Positions 16,698 through 25,161 of a stretch of DNA of 64,000 nucleotides are shown piece after piece. The translations under genes and the position numbers were made by a program. Origin of the DNA: Streptomyces cellulosae (GTDB lineage: Bacteria; Actinomycetota; Actinomycetes; Streptomycetales; Streptomycetaceae); the NCBI RefSeq assembly GCF_000721105.1, contig NZ_JOEV01000005.1, forward strand, positions 1-64,000, given 5' to 3'. The notes under the pieces are model-generated. The model was not told the DNA's origin, ran no database searches, and worked only from the letters and a program-made list of their open reading frames with translations. Positions within the stretch are counted from its first letter, which is position 1; each line of letters opens with the position of its first letter.

Positions 16698-17163
16698 GAG
16701 ACCCCTCCCGGCGGCCCACGCCGCCCCGCAGTCAGTCTCCGAGCGGACCGGCCGGGTCAGCTGCCACAGAGCCGTAAACCACCCGCAGGACGGAACAACG
16801 GCAGCTGTCACTGACCGGAACCGGACAGGGGGGTGCGGTCTGCAGTGCGGCCTGCTCGTGGTGGCGTGAGGCGGCGGATACCCGTGGACCGGCTGGTCGT
16901 TCTCCGCCGGGGAGGCAACCGGGAGACGCTGAACGTCACGTCGGCGGAAACCGAGCCGGTCGTCGAAGCCGAAGTCGAAGTCGATGCAGACCGCCACGTC
17001 GGCGACCCGTGGCGACACGTGTCCACGTGTTGGCCGAAACCCCAACTCATAACTGCTGAAACACAGTTGTCGCAGGTCCCCGAGGTTGGCAGACTCACTC
17101 CCGCCGACAGAGACGTCCCGCCGCCAGCGGGGCACTCCATCTTTCATTCCAGGGGGACCGCCC

Positions 17164-18075
17164 ATGCAACTGAGCACGCCCAGACGCGTCTTGGCCCGTG
17201 CCACAGCCATTCTCGCGCTGACCTTAGGCCTGGCGGCCGGCTCGACCGGCCTGCTGCCCGGCACCGAAGCCCATGCCCTGCCGGTCACCGATGGCTCCCT
17301 CAGCTTCAGCGGCGACGACGGCGACTGGATCAGCGGCGGCCAGTCCTACGCCTACTCGACCGCGGCCGAGGACCACCTGAACATCTCCGCCAACAGCGAC
17401 AACAGCCTGGTCTCCCTCCGGGTCGACGGAGCCAACGGCGACTGGTGGTCCCTGGACCTCGCGGCGCCGTCCGGCACCTCTCTCGCGCCCGGGACCTACA
17501 CCGGGGCCACCCGCCACCCGTTCAACGAACCCACCGAGCCGGGTCTGGACCTCAGCGGCAACGGCCGCGGCTGCAACACGCTGACCGGCAACTTCACCAT
17601 TTCCGCGGTGGAGTTCGGTCCTCACGGATACGTGAAGAAGCTCGACGCCACCTTCGAGCAGCACTGCGAGGGAGGCACCACCGCCGCGCGCGGCGAAGTC
17701 CACATCGACAACCCGGCCCCGCCGGCCGAGCTGGACCTCGGCCTCGCCGTGGCGCTGGACGGCACAGCGAGCAGCCTGAACGGCAAGGCCACCCTGCACG
17801 GCACGGTGAGCTGCAGCAAGCCGGTGCAGGTGGCCGTGTCGGGCGACGTCACGCAGGTGAAGAGGCAGAATCTCATCCGAGGGTCCTACTCCACTTCGGT
17901 GTCCTGTGTCCCGGGCGCACCGGTGGCATGGACCGCGACGGCCGTGCCCACCGGCTCCGTACCCTTCCAGCGTGGTGACGTCGAGGTCGAGGCCCGAGCG
18001 ACGGCAACAGATCCGGACTACGCACAGCCTGTGACCGCCAGCGAGACAGTTGCGGTCCGCCTCACCCGAGTCTGA
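17164..18075 (+). CDS. secreted protein of unknown function
   Basis: I do not recognise this family. ATG 17164 follows AGGGGGACC. The 303-residue protein has a Sec signal peptide (RRVLARATAILALTLGLAAG) with a likely cut after TEAHA, near residue 41. The mature part is rich in beta-strand-like alternation, Gly, Asp and Thr, with YTGATRHPFNEPTEPGLDLS, a Cys pair in GRGCNTL and FEQHCEGG, and a second domain with two more Cys (GTVSCSK and TSVSCVP). Mature paired cysteines fit an extracellular fold. The gene is followed by a strong hairpin at 18133-18170 and appears monocistronic. Confidence 0.75.
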   Translation: MQLSTPRRVLARATAILALTLGLAAGSTGLLPGTEAHALPVTDGSLSFSGDDGDWISGGQSYAYSTAAEDHLNISANSDNSLVSLRVDGANGDWWSLDLAAPSGTSLAPGTYTGATRHPFNEPTEPGLDLSGNGRGCNTLTGNFTISAVEFGPHGYVKKLDATFEQHCEGGTTAARGEVHIDNPAPPAELDLGLAVALDGTASSLNGKATLHGTVSCSKPVQVAVSGDVTQVKRQNLIRGSYSTSVSCVPGAPVAWTATAVPTGSVPFQRGDVEVEARATATDPDYAQPVTASETVAVRLTRV

Positions 18076-18132
18076 ACCACACCCGGCGAGCCGCGGCACC
18101 AGTCCGGCCCGGTCGGCCCAGTCCGGTGCGGT

Positions 18133-18170
18133 GAGCCCCCTGTCTCCGGGAATCCGCAGGCAGGGGGCTC
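18133..18170 (+). terminator. hairpin terminator after the secreted-protein gene
   Basis: GAGCCCCCTG at 18133-18142 pairs perfectly with CAGGGGGCTC at 18161-18170, with an 18-base interior that can fold further. No U tract follows, which is normal for actinobacterial intrinsic terminators. The rest of 18076-18497 shows no gene. Confidence 0.65.
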
Positions 18171-18497
18171 GGCGCTTGCTCGGCCAGGGTGCTCGTCCTC
18201 TCCCCTACGAGACCACCCGCCGCCTCACCCAGCGGCCGAGGCACCTCCGGCTGAGCCGGTTACGAGTACGACGCTCCGGTCATCGGTTTGTCCGCGAGGT
18301 CTGTCTCACTTCTCGGGTCGAGGACCACGCGGACACGGGCGTTGGCGGAGATCGTCCGCTGACAGGGCTTGGACGCGCAGCTCAGCGGTAGCGTACGGAA
18401 GGAGCGGATCGCCTGGCCCGGCGCGGTTGTCCTCGGTCCAGCAAGCCGGGACGCGCGGCTGCTGCCGCCGGCAGTACGACTCGGTGGGCCGACCCGC

Positions 18498-19114
18498 TCA
18501 CGACGGCAACTCCGTGCCGGCCTGCTCGCTCACCATGTACCGCGCGTACCAGTCCGGCCAGTCCGGGTCCTCCGCGCCCGTGCGGGCCTCGTGCTCGCCG
18601 TGCGCCGCCGCGGCTCGGCGCAGCGCGTCCGCGAGACCGCCCACCGAGGCGAAGGACGTGGTCGTGGTGTCCAGTCGTCCCGGGAGCCGGGTGGTGACCT
18701 CCTGCAGGATCCAGCCGTTGCCGTCGGGGTCGCTGAACGACAGGAACGAGCCGTAGCTGCCGCGCTGCGGATCCGGACCGGGCACCCGGGCGTCGGTCCC
18801 GGCGTGGTGGAAGACGCCTCCGGCGTCGTGGAACACATCGCTCGGATCGGCCCGAGTTCCTTGAGCTCGCCGCGGGCGGCGTCGATGTCGTCGACTATGA
18901 GGTGCAGGCCCTGAGCCGAGCCCGGCGTCTGAGACGTGACCGAGGTGCCGAAGATGACCGAGGTCGGCGAGCCCGGCGGCGTCACCTGCACCACCCTGAA
19001 GCCCTCGCCGGTGGTGACGTCGGCGTCGAGCCGCCAGCCCAGCGCCGTATAGAAGTCTTTTGCCCGGTCGACGTCGGACACCGGCACCACGACGACTTCG
19101 AGTTTCATGTCCAT
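18498..19114 (-). pseudogene. VOC/glyoxalase-family protein gene with a frameshift
   Basis: ATG 19114 is preceded by a near-perfect GGAGGTG. The first frame encodes MKLEVVVVPVSDVDRAKDFY, then TALGWRLDAD, FRVVQVTPPGSPTSVIFG and LHLIVDDIDAARGELKELG. At about 18850-18856 the reading moves to the next frame, which gives SDVFHDAGGVFHHAG and SFSDPDGNGWILQEVTTRLP, and ends at 18498. Together they make a standard single-domain VOC protein with a C-terminal extension. The shift lies in a GGCCCGAG run where one extra C (a G on the coding strand) would restore LGADPSDVFHD. This is either a real inactivating deletion or a sequencing slip in a homopolymer. Confidence 0.82.
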
Positions 19115-19239
19115 GACGTGCACCTCCTGCGCTCGGTTGTTGTCGGAGGTCTTGGGCGAGAGGAACGTCGTGTTGCCGGCGCCACGCACCGTAGGGCTCG
19201 ATGACCCGGTGGCCTCACGTGCCGACAACGGCGCGGCCG

Positions 19240-19500
19240 CGACGTGACCGGGGATGCCGTACGGCCACCCGGGCAGCGCCATGACCTGCCACTGTCGGCG
19301 CCTTCGGCTGTCGCCTGCACCAGTTCCTTCGGCAGCCGCTCCGCCGGGACCGCGGCCGATTCGGGATTCTGCCTGTGAACAGGTTGCGGTCCTCCACTGT
19401 GTCGGGTTTCCAGGTCTGGCCGCGGCCGAACTCGATGCCGACCTTTTCCTTGGCAGCATCCGTCACCGCACTCGCACGGAGCGCACGCAACGCACGCAAC
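19240..19500 (-). pseudogene. possible DJ-1/PfpI (type 1 glutamine amidotransferase-like) relic
   Basis: One minus-strand frame gives TDAAKEKVGIEFGRGQTWKP then DTVEDRNLFTG. The next frame continues as RQNPESAAVPAERLPKELVQ. Read together this resembles the C-terminal region of PfpI-like proteins, which contain a VxDGNLxTGQNPxSAxxxA segment. The catalytic part is missing and the frame is broken near 19385. Identity is tentative. Confidence 0.4.
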
Positions 19501-19516
19501 GCACGCAACGCACGCC
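19482..19516. repeat. 9-base tandem repeat
   Basis: CGCACGCAA is repeated three times exactly (19482-19490, 19491-19499, 19500-19508), followed by a partial fourth copy CGCACGCC. It sits at the upstream end of the PfpI-like relic. Confidence 0.9.
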
Positions 19517-19573
19517 TGACCGTGCGGGAGCGGCCACGGCTCGCCCCCCGGTGACACGCCGGACGAGGAGAAG

Positions 19574-19602
19574 GGAAGGCCGATCACAGTGATCGGCCTT
19601 CC
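19574..19602 (-). terminator. strong hairpin downstream of the I36 inhibitor gene
   Basis: GGAAGGCCGATCAC at 19574-19587 is perfectly complementary to GTGATCGGCCTTCC at 19589-19602, leaving a tight loop. On the minus strand it is followed by a pyrimidine-rich CTTCTCCTCG. It lies 151 bases beyond the stop of the I36 gene. Confidence 0.7.
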
Positions 19603-19752
19603 CCATGCTGAGCTGCTGTATGGTCGGCGCACCATCGATCAGCCTGGACGGAGTCCGAAGCGGCTGTCATTGATGCGTGTCCGGACTCGGCAGAACGGGA
19701 CGTATCCGATGTCTCGTCGATCTGCGTTCAGCGCGTCACTGACGCCGACGGA

Positions 19753-20133
19753 TCAGCACTCGCCGCGCCACCTCACGGACAGCGCGGTGATGGCACCGTC
19801 GGGTGCGTTCCACTTGTACTCCCCGGGCCCGGGGTTGTAGTGCATGCACCGTGAACCACCGACACCGTTGTCGCTGTAGCCGAACTGAACGTGGTCCACC
19901 CCCGGGTCGGCATAGCCGTTGTTGAACACGGAGCCGACCCCGAGGTAGCTGCCCGACCAGTTGCCGGCGGTGCGGAACACCAGGCTTCCGCTCTGGTTGG
20001 GACCCGAGTAGGCACAGAAGTAGCCCTTCGGGCAGTTGGGCGGGTTGGCCTCCGCCGACGCGGTGGGCGCCGTGGCCAGGGTGGCGCCGAAGGCCGCCGT
20101 GGCCGCGAGAGTGACGATGATGCGCTTGCGCAC
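19753..20133 (-). CDS. secreted peptidase inhibitor family I36-like protein
   Basis: The GTG-started 126-residue protein has a clean Sec signal peptide (KRIIVTLAATAAFGATLATA, cut after ASA). The mature domain of about 100 residues has NCPKGYFCAYSGPNQSGSLV, the hallmark opening of the I36 (SMI-type) protease inhibitor fold. SRCMHYNPGPGEYKW and a terminal GEC give a second disulfide pair. I36 proteins in Streptomyces inhibit metalloproteases or act as small beta-gamma-crystallin-like exported proteins. It appears monocistronic, with a strong hairpin downstream. Confidence 0.85.
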   Translation of the reverse strand: MRKRIIVTLAATAAFGATLATAPTASAEANPPNCPKGYFCAYSGPNQSGSLVFRTAGNWSGSYLGVGSVFNNGYADPGVDHVQFGYSDNGVGGSRCMHYNPGPGEYKWNAPDGAITALSVRWRGEC

Positions 20134-20346
20134 GATTGTTCCCCCAGTCGTGTGCGAGTGATCGGATCAAGTGGTGCGTGGTCAGGAGCTGTTGTCGCAA
20201 CGCACGTGCAAGTGCGCGCTATGAGAGTGGCCGTTCGGCGAACCACGACGCGAGGTGATTCGAGTACGGCCAAATGACGCCGCTCATCCGCTGTGCACCG
20301 CTGCGACACTGTGAGGGATGCGATCGCGCAGGGGGGATCGGGGATC

Positions 20347-21342
20347 ATGGGACTCCGGGTGCACTTCACCGCCGCGGATCTGGCGCGCGTGCGAATGTCC
20401 CAAGGACCCGACCCCACCTGGGAAGTCGTGCTGAGCGCGCATCTGCTGGGGAACACCGAGGGCCGAGGCGTGTTCGACTTCTGGCGCAGGCAGGCGAGGG
20501 ACCGTCTGCGGCGCCTGCCCGCTCGGCAGATCCGGCTGGTCCGTCAGCTGGCTCCGCCGGTCGGTCCCACCCCCGACTTCCTCACCCCGGCGCAGGCGAG
20601 GCCAGACCTCGACACCGGCATCGAGACGATCCTGTCGACGCCGAAGCACCGGCTGCGGGCCGAGCTCTCCGTCCTGGAGGACGCGCCCGGCGTCGCCCGC
20701 GACCTGTTCGACGGCACACCCTCGGCGGTCGCCGAACTGGCAGAGGCACTGCGGAACTACCACCGTGCGGCGGTCGCCCCGTGCTGGTCACAGATCCACG
20801 CCCTGGTCGACGCGGAACGGGCCGCGGGATCCCGTGGCCTCCTCGACCAGGGCGTCGACGGCCTGCTGCACAGCCTCAGGCCCACGTTCCGCTGGTCACC
20901 ACCGGTGCTGGAGGCGGACTATCCGTACGACCGTGACCTGCACCTGGACGGGCGCGGTGTCCTGCTCATTCCGTCCATGTTCTGCTGGCGAAGACCCCTC
21001 ACGTACGTCGACCCGGAGCTTCCTCCGGTGCTGGTCTACCCGGTCGCCCCCGGAATCGGCTGGTGGCAGGCCCCGTCGGGCGCACCGGACAAGGAGACGG
21101 GAGACGCACTCGCCCGGCTCCTCGGAGCGACCAGAGCGGCCGCTCTGCGGGTCATCGAGGATGGCTGCAACACCGCCGAACTCGCCCGTCGCATCGGGGT
21201 CAGTCCGCCCACTGCCAGCGAGCATGCCGCCGTGCTCCGCGAGGCGCGCCTCATCGCCTCGGTTCGCCGACGCAACAGGATGCTCCACACGCTCACTCCT
21301 CTGGGGACCGGGCTGCTGCACACACACGCGAGGAGATCCTGA
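20347..21342 (+). CDS. ArsR-like winged-helix transcriptional regulator with long N-terminal domain (DUF5937-like)
   Basis: I start at ATG 20347 (MGLRVHFTAADLARVRM); the upstream extension is not conserved-looking. The 331-residue protein has a long N-terminal domain (FTAADLARVRMSQGPDPTWE, then VVLSAHLLGNTEGRGVFDFW) resembling the DUF5937 sensor module. A C-terminal winged helix follows, with RAAALRVIEDGCNTAELARR then IGVSPPTASEHAAVLREARL. The recognition helix SPPTASEHAAVL and the trailing MLHTLTPLGTGLL wing are typical of ArsR-type DNA binding. No metal-binding CxxC is seen, so the effector is probably not a metal. The gene stands alone; its target is not evident. Confidence 0.85.
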   Translation: MGLRVHFTAADLARVRMSQGPDPTWEVVLSAHLLGNTEGRGVFDFWRRQARDRLRRLPARQIRLVRQLAPPVGPTPDFLTPAQARPDLDTGIETILSTPKHRLRAELSVLEDAPGVARDLFDGTPSAVAELAEALRNYHRAAVAPCWSQIHALVDAERAAGSRGLLDQGVDGLLHSLRPTFRWSPPVLEADYPYDRDLHLDGRGVLLIPSMFCWRRPLTYVDPELPPVLVYPVAPGIGWWQAPSGAPDKETGDALARLLGATRAAALRVIEDGCNTAELARRIGVSPPTASEHAAVLREARLIASVRRRNRMLHTLTPLGTGLLHTHARRS

Positions 21343-21831
21343 AGGGCTGTGGTCGGCGCATCAGCACATCTGTGGCCACCTTTGTTCAGGCTGCCGACCG
21401 CCCGGCCAAGCCCTGTGCCTGCCGCCGTCCGGGAACCTCCACTGACTTTGTTGGTGCGGCGTCGTCGAGCCGAGGCGCGTAGGCCGGCACTCATGCAAGC
21501 TCCCGTCTCACTGGAGCCGTGCGGCCGGGACGGTGATCTGTTCCTCCGTCCTCGCCCGGCGTGATGCGTTCAGCGACGTGGCCACCTGCTGTTCACCACC
21601 GGCGCCCGCTCCGCCAACCCCCAGCCGCCCGACCGCCAGGCCGCCCACATCGGCATCGACGCCACCATCGGAACCCCCACACCGCCGACCCGGCATCAGG
21701 TGTGCGGCCAGTGGCTCCAGGAGTTCCACGACACTCCGGGGCTCCACAAGGAGCCGTGTTCGGCCGAATGCCGTCTGTTCACGGGTGAGTGAACGCCAAT
21801 AGCCTGCGACCCACGCGTTCTGGGGGGTCTC
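21343..21831. other. intergenic stretch with an SDR relic
   Basis: No complete gene is present. The only recognisable element is a short SDR-derived fragment at 21584-21690, listed separately. The final 40 bases carry the promoter-proximal region of the secreted propeller gene. Confidence 0.5.
21584..21690 (+). pseudogene. fragment related to the SDR gene at 1482
   Basis: The frame reads HLLFTTGARSANPQPP then DRQAAHIGIDATIG. The intact SDR has TLLYTTGAGSIWPDPR and, about 40 residues later, IQAAHVGIDSSIG. The fragment thus joins two conserved SDR blocks across an internal deletion. It is a third trace of the same family in the window. Confidence 0.5.
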
Positions 21832-22899
21832 ATGAACGGTCTCCGTGCGGTCATCGTCTGCCTGGTGATGGCGTGTGCCGCGGTGGTGTCACCGGCCGCG
21901 GCTGTGACGCCCGGCGTCGCTGTGACGCCGAGTTGGTCGGCACTGCCGGTGCCGGCGGCGGCCCCGCCGGTGACCGTGTCCGATCTCGCCGCCCGCGGGC
22001 CGGGCGAGGCGTGGGCGACCGGGTTCGAGCTCACCGCCGAGGGCATGCGGCCGATGCTGTACCGGTGGGACGGCACGGCGTGGAGCCGGGACACGACCTT
22101 CCCCGGCGCCGGTGAGCTGGGCCGGCTCGGCAAGGTGCAGTTCGTCGGCGAGGAAGTGTGGATCTTCCACAACCGCGACGGGGTCGGAGAGATCCTGCGC
22201 CGGTCGGCGGGACGGTGGAGCGCCGTCCCGCTGCCGCGGACCCTGCGGGTCTACCAGGACTTCACCGCGGTACCGGGTGCCGCGTGGGTGGTCGGTGAGG
22301 ACGACACCGGGCTGAAGGTGTTGCACTACGACGGTTCCGACTGGACCACACAGTCCACGCCGGACGGCGTGCTGTACCTGATGGGAATCACCGCGCGTAC
22401 CGCCACCGACGTCTGGGCCTGGGCGGACACCGGCACCGGAACCGGCGTCCTGCGCCGGGACGGCACGGTGTGGCGGGACGCGAAGGTGCCGCTGCCGCCG
22501 AACAGCAACGTGCACACTGTCCTGCTCGAACCGTCCGGCCGGGTCACGATCGGCGGCAGCCAGTACACCGACGGCGTGACCCGCACCTACCTGATGACCT
22601 TCAACGGGCGTGCCTGGCACACCACTTACCCACCGCTGGGCGACACCTACACCGAGGGCATGGTGCGCGGCCCGGACGGCGCGCTGTGGCTGGCGGTGCG
22701 CAGCGACCGCGCGTTCCAGTCGAAGTACGCACGGGTGGAGGGCTCGCGCACCACCTTCTCCTACGGCCCCCAGCGCACGAACGCGATCGACGTCGCACCG
22801 CGTGCACTGGCGAAGGCCGGGTTGTCACTGCTGTCCTTCGGGACCGTCGAGATCTACGGCTCGAAACCGAACGTGATGAGCGAGCGGCTGGGAGGCTGA
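21832..22899 (+). CDS. secreted beta-propeller-like protein A
   Basis: The 355-residue protein begins with a Sec signal peptide (AVIVCLVMACAAVVSPAAA). The mature part is built from WDG-type repeats: LYRWDGTAWSRD, GEILRRSAGRWSAV, LHYDGSDWTTQ, VLRRDGTVWRDA, MTFNGRAWHTT. Each alternates with a (D/E)xW(A/V)xG segment such as PGEAWATG, GAAWVVGED and TDVWAWADTG. This spacing fits a 6-7 bladed propeller. No catalytic motif is apparent. It lies 2 bases from the next gene, a paralogue, and is most likely cotranscribed. Role unknown; an extracellular scaffold or ligand-binding protein is a reasonable guess. Confidence 0.72.
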   Translation: MNGLRAVIVCLVMACAAVVSPAAAVTPGVAVTPSWSALPVPAAAPPVTVSDLAARGPGEAWATGFELTAEGMRPMLYRWDGTAWSRDTTFPGAGELGRLGKVQFVGEEVWIFHNRDGVGEILRRSAGRWSAVPLPRTLRVYQDFTAVPGAAWVVGEDDTGLKVLHYDGSDWTTQSTPDGVLYLMGITARTATDVWAWADTGTGTGVLRRDGTVWRDAKVPLPPNSNVHTVLLEPSGRVTIGGSQYTDGVTRTYLMTFNGRAWHTTYPPLGDTYTEGMVRGPDGALWLAVRSDRAFQSKYARVEGSRTTFSYGPQRTNAIDVAPRALAKAGLSLLSFGTVEIYGSKPNVMSERLGG

Positions 22900-22901
22900 C
22901 C

Positions 22902-24011
22902 ATGGCACGCCGACTTCTCGTCGCGGCCCTCGCTGTCGCCATGACGATCGTGACCGTCCTGACCGCGGCCGCGGCGCAAACCCCGTCCTGGCAACATGTT
23001 CCCGTCCCGGCACAGGTACGCCCACAGGCCGGGCTGAACGAGGCCGTGGCGTTCGGGCCGGACCGGGCGTGGGCGGTGGGTGCCGACGCCGTCGGTCGCC
23101 AGGCGCCCGGCTTCCCTCTGGTGCTGCGCTGGAACGGAACCGCCTGGCAGCGCCAGAGTCTTCCCGGGATCGGCTGGCAGGGAGAGCTGCTGTCCGTCGC
23201 CGGGACCTCGTCGACCGCCGTCTGGGCGGTCGGCCGTGACTCGGCGGGCGGCGCCCGCCTGCTGCGCTTCGACGGAACCGCCTGGTCCGAGAGTCGGTCG
23301 CCGCGCGGTGCCGTGCTGACCGAGGTCGTCGCCGGTGGCGGTGAGACCTGGCTGATCGGTTCGCGGGACGGCGCGCGGGTGTTGCTGCGCTGGGACGGGC
23401 GCGGCTGGGTTGACGTACCGGTGCCGCCGGGAGCCGTGTACGGACTGCACATCCTGGCGGCCGACGACGTCTGGGCCGCGGGCGCCACCGAAGCGGGCGC
23501 GGCCGTGTCGCACTGGGACGGGCAGGCGTGGCAGCAGACGATCGTGAACGGGTTCCCGCGGTCGGCCGTGGGCAGTGTGCTGGCGGTCTCGCCGACGGAG
23601 GTGTGGGCGGGTGGCACGGCCGGGTTCATCGGCGGCCCGGCGGGCAAGCCGATTCCTCCCCTGCTGGTCCGCTGGGACGGGCAGACGTGGAACCGGGTGG
23701 CCGTGCCCACCGACTTCGGCTCGGTCACCTCGCTGACACCCGGCACGTCCGGCGCGCCGGTCTGGGTCTCGGTGGCCCGCTCGCAGAAGTGGGGACCGCC
23801 GGGCAGCTCTCCGCCGCTTGTTCCCGGGCCGGAGTTCCTTGCCTGGAACGGCCAGTCGTTCACCGAGTACGACGAACCGGAGGTGGCCGGGGAGGGTGAC
23901 TCCTCGGTGCTGCGGCTGGCGCCGGTGCCGGGTACGACGACGGTGTGGTCGGTCGGCCGCGCCGCCGGCCCCGAGGGCACCTTCGCCCCGCGCATCCTGC
24001 GGTTCGGCTGA
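22902..24011 (+). CDS. secreted beta-propeller-like protein B (paralogue of A)
   Basis: ATG 22902 has GGGAGG upstream and follows the stop of the first propeller gene by 2 bases. The 369-residue product has a signal peptide (LLVAALAVAMTIVTVLTAAAA) and the same repeat grammar: PDRAWAVGADA with LRWNGTAWQRQ, STAVWAVGRDS with LRFDGTAWSES, GETWLIGSRD with LRWDGRGWVDV, DDVWAAGATE with SHWDGQAWQQT, and TEVWAGGTAG with VRWDGQTWNRV. The regular W(A/V)xG / WDGxxW pairing is clearer than in its neighbour. The pair probably arose by duplication. It ends 100 bases before the convergent TolB-like gene. Confidence 0.75.
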   Translation: MARRLLVAALAVAMTIVTVLTAAAAQTPSWQHVPVPAQVRPQAGLNEAVAFGPDRAWAVGADAVGRQAPGFPLVLRWNGTAWQRQSLPGIGWQGELLSVAGTSSTAVWAVGRDSAGGARLLRFDGTAWSESRSPRGAVLTEVVAGGGETWLIGSRDGARVLLRWDGRGWVDVPVPPGAVYGLHILAADDVWAAGATEAGAAVSHWDGQAWQQTIVNGFPRSAVGSVLAVSPTEVWAGGTAGFIGGPAGKPIPPLLVRWDGQTWNRVAVPTDFGSVTSLTPGTSGAPVWVSVARSQKWGPPGSSPPLVPGPEFLAWNGQSFTEYDEPEVAGEGDSSVLRLAPVPGTTTVWSVGRAAGPEGTFAPRILRFG

Positions 24012-24014
24012 GAT

Positions 24015-24032
24015 GACGAACGGGGCTTCGTC
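24015..24032. terminator. short hairpin between convergent genes
   Basis: GACGAA and TTCGTC flank CGGGGC, giving a 6-base stem with a 6-base loop just after the stop at 24011. It could terminate transcripts from either side but is short. Confidence 0.35.
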
Positions 24033-24111
24033 CGAAGGATCATGAGCGGTTCGCCGGATCCCGCACCTCCGGTCCGGCTGCCGACGCGGTCCAGCGGATC
24101 GCGGTGCTCTT

Positions 24112-25161
24112 CTACAGCGGCGCCGGGGAGGACGCGCCCGCGATCAGCAGGCGCGGAGTGCCCGTGCCGTCCGCGGGCACGGTCCACAGGTCGCTGCTGC
24201 CGACCTTGCCGTTGGTGGGGAGCGCGTAGGCGACGGTGTGGTTGTCGAGCCAGACGGCCTGGTCGTCGACGCTGTGGCGTTCGGCGAGCGCCGTCTCGTG
24301 CAGGGTGCTCAGGTCGAGGACGTATTCGTGCCAGAGGGCTGTACCGGACAGCACCCGCTTCTTGAAGGCCACGCGGGTTCCGTCCGGGGAGAGCGAGGGA
24401 CACTCCACGTTCTGGGCGAGGGTGGTGACCGTACGCCGGGAGAGGGAACCGCGGACCAGGTGGGTGCGGTTGGCGGTGTTGAGAGTGGCGTAGAAGGTGT
24501 CGTCGTCCGAGGCGAAGGTGACGCCCCAGAAGTTGATGTCCGAGGCGTCGTAGGGCTTGCCGTCCAGGGTGACGGAGAACGTCTCCAGGCTGGGGGTGAG
24601 CCGCATGGTGCGGGTGTCCAGGATCGAGGTGCGGGTGGAGAAGAAGGCGGACGAGTAGGACTCGCCGGAGACGAAGACGGTCCAGGCGACGAAGCGGCCG
24701 CTGGGCGAGACCCGGGCCCGGCTGGGAGTACCCGCGAGCGGGAAGGTGCGCAGGGTGCGCAGGTCCGCGTCCAGGAGCAGGGCACGGTTGCTGTTCTTGA
24801 GGACGCCGGGGCGGGACTGGAGGCAGATGCCGGTGCCGGCCGCCGCGTAGAAGCGCGCGCACTTGAGACCTGTGGCGATCCGCCCGCTCCCGGGATCGGT
24901 GGAGGGGACCGAGGCGACGGCGGTGCGGTGCGGGCCGGCGGCCGCGTTCAGGAACGTCAGACGGTTTTTCTGGTCGAGTGTCAACTTGCCCGCGCTGACG
25001 GCGGGGCCGCCCGACTGCGGCTGGTTCGCCCGGTCCGCGCGGGAGGCGGCGTGCAGGACCATGCCCGTTCCCAGGCCCGCGAGGAGCAGAACCGCCGTGA
25101 CGAGTATGAGCAGGCGGCGGCGCAGCGATGTCATCTGGATCCTTGTGGCTGTGGTGGTCAT
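24112..25161 (-). CDS. membrane-anchored TolB/WD40-like beta-propeller protein
   Basis: The ATG at 25161 overlaps the stop of the MFS gene (ATGA), showing translational coupling; a second ATG at 25134 is also possible. The 349-residue protein has an N-terminal anchor (RRLLILVTAVLLLAGLGTGM) and an exported propeller with PD40-type blades: VSPSGRFVAWTVFVSGES, FASDDDTFYATLN, CPSLSPDGTRVAFKKRV and AVWLDNHTVAYALP. The (S/T)PDGxxVAF motif is the TolB signature. Together with the MFS exporter and glycosyltransferase upstream it forms a three-gene operon next to the polysaccharide locus. Function is otherwise unknown. Confidence 0.8.
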   Translation of the reverse strand: MTTTATRIQMTSLRRRLLILVTAVLLLAGLGTGMVLHAASRADRANQPQSGGPAVSAGKLTLDQKNRLTFLNAAAGPHRTAVASVPSTDPGSGRIATGLKCARFYAAAGTGICLQSRPGVLKNSNRALLLDADLRTLRTFPLAGTPSRARVSPSGRFVAWTVFVSGESYSSAFFSTRTSILDTRTMRLTPSLETFSVTLDGKPYDASDINFWGVTFASDDDTFYATLNTANRTHLVRGSLSRRTVTTLAQNVECPSLSPDGTRVAFKKRVLSGTALWHEYVLDLSTLHETALAERHSVDDQAVWLDNHTVAYALPTNGKVGSSDLWTVPADGTGTPRLLIAGASSPAPL

